From NCBI GenBank assembly GCA_003153875.1, contig PMBY01000104.1, positions 3,946 through 11,462 on the forward strand: a stretch of DNA of 7,517 bases, in the 5' to 3' direction. This stretch comes from Myxococcales bacterium (GTDB taxonomy: Bacteria; Myxococcota; Polyangia; Fen-1088). A model generated the notes under the pieces. It saw only the letters and a program-made list of their open reading frames with translations. It was not told where the DNA came from and searched no databases. The number at the start of each line of letters is the position of its first letter. Position 1 is the first letter of the stretch. The position numbers and the translations under genes are program-made. This document shows, piece by piece, positions 5,487-7,517 of this stretch.

Positions 5487-7517
5487 TTATCCATGCCGGA
5501 CGAAGGCAAGGGCGAGCGCCGCTGGGACAGCCAGCAACGCGACCAGCGCACATGCCGCGTCGAGGCCGAAGCAGGGAAGCGCAACCGCGGCAACTACCGG
5601 CGCGGCCAGAGCCGCACCCAACAGGTCCACGACGTAGGTTGCCGCCGGCGTCGCGCCTGCGACCAGGGCCGTGCGAAAAGCGATCCCCACGGCTGCACCG
5701 GCAGAGAGCGAAGCGAGCAGCAAGGCGGCTATCATCAGCGGTGGCGGAACCTGCGTCGAGACGCGCGAGAGCAGAGGCAGAAGCGCTGGAACCACCAGAC
5801 CAAGACCGAGCCCGCCCCAAATCCCGATGCCAAGACGCGGAGCCTTGGTGGCGGCAAATGCCAACCCGGCCATGTTGGCGGCCAGGAGCGCACCCAGTAG
5901 ATGATGCAAGACTCCCATGGCCGACTGCGTGACGGCGAGAATCAGGACAGCCGAGGCCATGCTGGCAAAGCCCACCGCGGACACGACCAGAAGCGCTGGC
6001 CTCTGGCCTCCCCGCGCCGCGAGGAGCGCCGGCACCACCAGCATCACGGCCAGTCCCAACGCCAACGACCAAAATCCAAGGCCGAGGGCCCGCCGCAACC
6101 AATCGGCGACGCGCCCGGAATCGGCGCGCCCAGAAACCAGCAGGTTGTGCAGGTACGCCGTTGGCAGGCGATCGCTGCTCGCCGCCACTGCCACCTCGCT
6201 GTATCGCTTGGCCAGCGACTGCACGCGCTCCTCGGGCATGAGCACAGCCAACGAATACTCGTCGACGAATGTGGCCGTCACTTTCCGTTGCGCCAGACGC
6301 CGCGCCAGTTCCACGGGATCGCGGCTCAAAGGCGCATCGCTGGCCAGAAAGTAGTTGGTCGACAGCGGCGTCACCAGGACATGCGCGAATACCGAGGCTA
6401 GCGCCTGGTACACCGCTCCGTTGCACGCCACCAATTCCGGGCTGTAGTAGTTCTCGGCACCAGGCAGGGCAAAAGCCAACACGCCGCCGGGTCGCAGCGC
6501 TCGCCGGGCCTCGGCAAAGCTTTCTCTGGTGAGCAGCCGACTGGCGAGCAACGTCGACGGCTCGGCCGTGGACAGCAAGACCACATCCCAAGACGCGGCT
6601 GCACTCCGTCGCAGAAGATTCCGTACATCGCCGGTGAGCATGTGCACGCGGGGATCGCGGAGCGCCTGGCGCGTGGCAGGGTCAGCGGCCCTGATCTCCA
6701 TCTCGGCCAAGCTCGCCTCGGGCTCGGCCACCGCCACCTCGGCGACTGGATGCTTGAGAATTTCGGGCACAAGACCGCCCAGTCCCCTGGCCACGAAGAT
6801 CCGCCGCGGCTCGCGCACCTGCACCAGCGCCAGGTGTACCAGCTCCTCGGAAGACTGGCGCTCGGGCAACACCAGGGCCAGATGGCCGTCCTCGTACAGG
6901 GCGCGCTGCTCGGCGCGAAGGAGCACGGCCACGTGGCCGTGGCGGGTATACGCGCTCGCCTCGATGGTTTCGCCTGGCCAGCGCCAGGCCAAACTGCGCG
7001 CTTCGATTGCGCCTAGCCCACGCTGACCCGAGACCGCTACCACGGCGAGCCCGACCGCCGCCAGCGTCCACGTACGTCCGACGAGCAGGGCCGCAGCCAG
7101 CACGGCACCGACGTACAATCCTGCGGCCACGGCAAAGGGTTGCCAGGTTTCCACCAGCCAGGTCGCGGTCACCCCGCCGGCAAGCCAACCCGCAGCCTCG
7201 GCCAGGTAGGCGCGCGCCGGGACCACGCCGGGCAAGCGACAGGCCAGGGTGAAGCTGGCTCCGCCCACCAGGCAGACCGGAGCCAACGTGAGCAGCAGCC
7301 CGAGCACATGCTGGTCGAGAGTGAGCAGCGCGCCTGGCGCCAGCGAGAAAAGGCGTGGCAGTCCGCGCGCGGTCAGCAGAGCAGCGAAGAGCGCCGGCCC
7401 GAGCAAGAGCGCACCGACCACGAAGAACTGACGGGAAAGACGGCCCGGAAGCAGCCCGGCCGCCGCGCTGCCGGCCGCGGTCAGCACCAGCCATTGGCCC
7501 AGAGCCAAGGCGATGGC
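5487..7517 (-). CDS. Polytopic membrane protein with degenerate spermidine-synthase-like domain (5' end outside window)
   Basis: The frame stays open through the right edge (AIALALGQW), so the TTG at 7506-7508 is not a proven start and the N-terminus is missing. Residue numbers below count from that TTG. N-terminal membrane segments (about 5-163) include GSAAAGLLPGRL and YLAEAAGWLAGG. A soluble spermidine-synthase-like domain (about 180-460) follows: ALYEDGH, SSEELVHLAL, the nucleotide-binding turn reduced to ARGLGG (240-245), Glu262 in VAEPEA, GDVRNLL (293-299), then WDVVLLSTAEPST and RPGGVLAFALPGAENYY. About six or seven further membrane segments fill 473-670. This matches the membrane-fused spermidine synthase family found in many deltaproteobacteria. 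The catalytic Asp of true aminopropyltransferases is replaced (Ser/Ala at 313-315, Glu-Pro in place of Asp-Pro), so polyamine synthesis is unlikely and the real role is unknown. It ends 162 bp before the GH3 start and is probably a separate transcript. Confidence 0.85.
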   Translation of the reverse strand, partial: AIALALGQWLVLTAAGSAAAGLLPGRLSRQFFVVGALLLGPALFAALLTARGLPRLFSLAPGALLTLDQHVLGLLLTLAPVCLVGGASFTLACRLPGVVPARAYLAEAAGWLAGGVTATWLVETWQPFAVAAGLYVGAVLAAALLVGRTWTLAAVGLAVVAVSGQRGLGAIEARSLAWRWPGETIEASAYTRHGHVAVLLRAEQRALYEDGHLALVLPERQSSEELVHLALVQVREPRRIFVARGLGGLVPEILKHPVAEVAVAEPEASLAEMEIRAADPATRQALRDPRVHMLTGDVRNLLRRSAAASWDVVLLSTAEPSTLLASRLLTRESFAEARRALRPGGVLAFALPGAENYYSPELVACNGAVYQALASVFAHVLVTPLSTNYFLASDAPLSRDPVELARRLAQRKVTATFVDEYSLAVLMPEERVQSLAKRYSEVAVAASSDRLPTAYLHNLLVSGRADSGRVADWLRRALGLGFWSLALGLAVMLVVPALLAARGGQRPALLVVSAVGFASMASAVLILAVTQSAMGVLHHLLGALLAANMAGLAFAATKAPRLGIGIWGGLGLGLVVPALLPLLSRVSTQVPPPLMIAALLLASLSAGAAVGIAFRTALVAGATPAATYVVDLLGAALAAPVVAAVALPCFGLDAACALVALLAVPAALALAFVRHG

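Noticed and set aside
5458..6591. A 377-codon - strand frame overlapping the membrane protein gene
   Set aside because: It is an Arg/Gly/Ala-rich alternate frame of the spermidine-synthase-like gene, whose own frame carries clear motifs and membrane segments.
1..7517. Mobile element, CRISPR array, tRNA/rRNA or defence system
   Set aside because: No transposase or integrase motifs, terminal repeats, spaced direct repeats, cloverleaf-like sequence or defence-type domains were seen on either strand.

Overview
The window is ordinary, high-GC bacterial chromosome with four protein genes and no RNA gene, mobile element or CRISPR array that I can see. The best guess at the host is a Gram-negative bacterium of the Myxococcota (Polyangia-like). 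The reasons are the strong GC bias at third codon positions, a lipoprotein carrying a very long Gly/Ser/Thr-rich stalk behind its lipobox, an outer-membrane protein with Lys/Ala- and Pro-rich N-terminal tracts, and a spermidine-synthase-like membrane protein of a type common in former deltaproteobacteria. This assignment is an inference from style, not from a marker gene.

Layout from left to right: (1) the 3' end of lon on the + strand (1-678), holding the whole Ser-Lys proteolytic domain. (2) An 11-bp convergent junction with a small GC-rich hairpin. (3) On the - strand, a secreted, probably outer-membrane beta-barrel protein (690-2480). (4) Sixty bases further on, same strand, a complete glycoside hydrolase family 3 lipoprotein (2541-5324). 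(5) A 162-bp intergenic region with a plausible promoter and a perfect 7-bp inverted repeat (5325-5486). (6) The 3' part of a large membrane protein with a degenerate spermidine-synthase-like domain, also on the - strand (5487 to beyond the right edge).

The GH3 gene lies upstream of the barrel gene in the direction of transcription. The gap is short and no convincing terminator is visible in it, so the two are likely co-transcribed from the promoter near 5448-5477. A simple reading is a small glycan-use unit at the cell envelope: a surface- or periplasm-anchored exo-glycosidase on a flexible stalk plus a porin-like barrel that could pass the released sugars. lon and the membrane spermidine-synthase-like gene look like unrelated neighbours.

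I did not find a convincing new biological system. The points most worth checking are the GH3/barrel pair, the inverted repeat at its promoter, the 54-bp tandem repeat coding for part of the stalk, the Pro-rich segment with a C8 tract in the barrel protein, and the loss of polyamine-synthase catalytic residues in the last gene.
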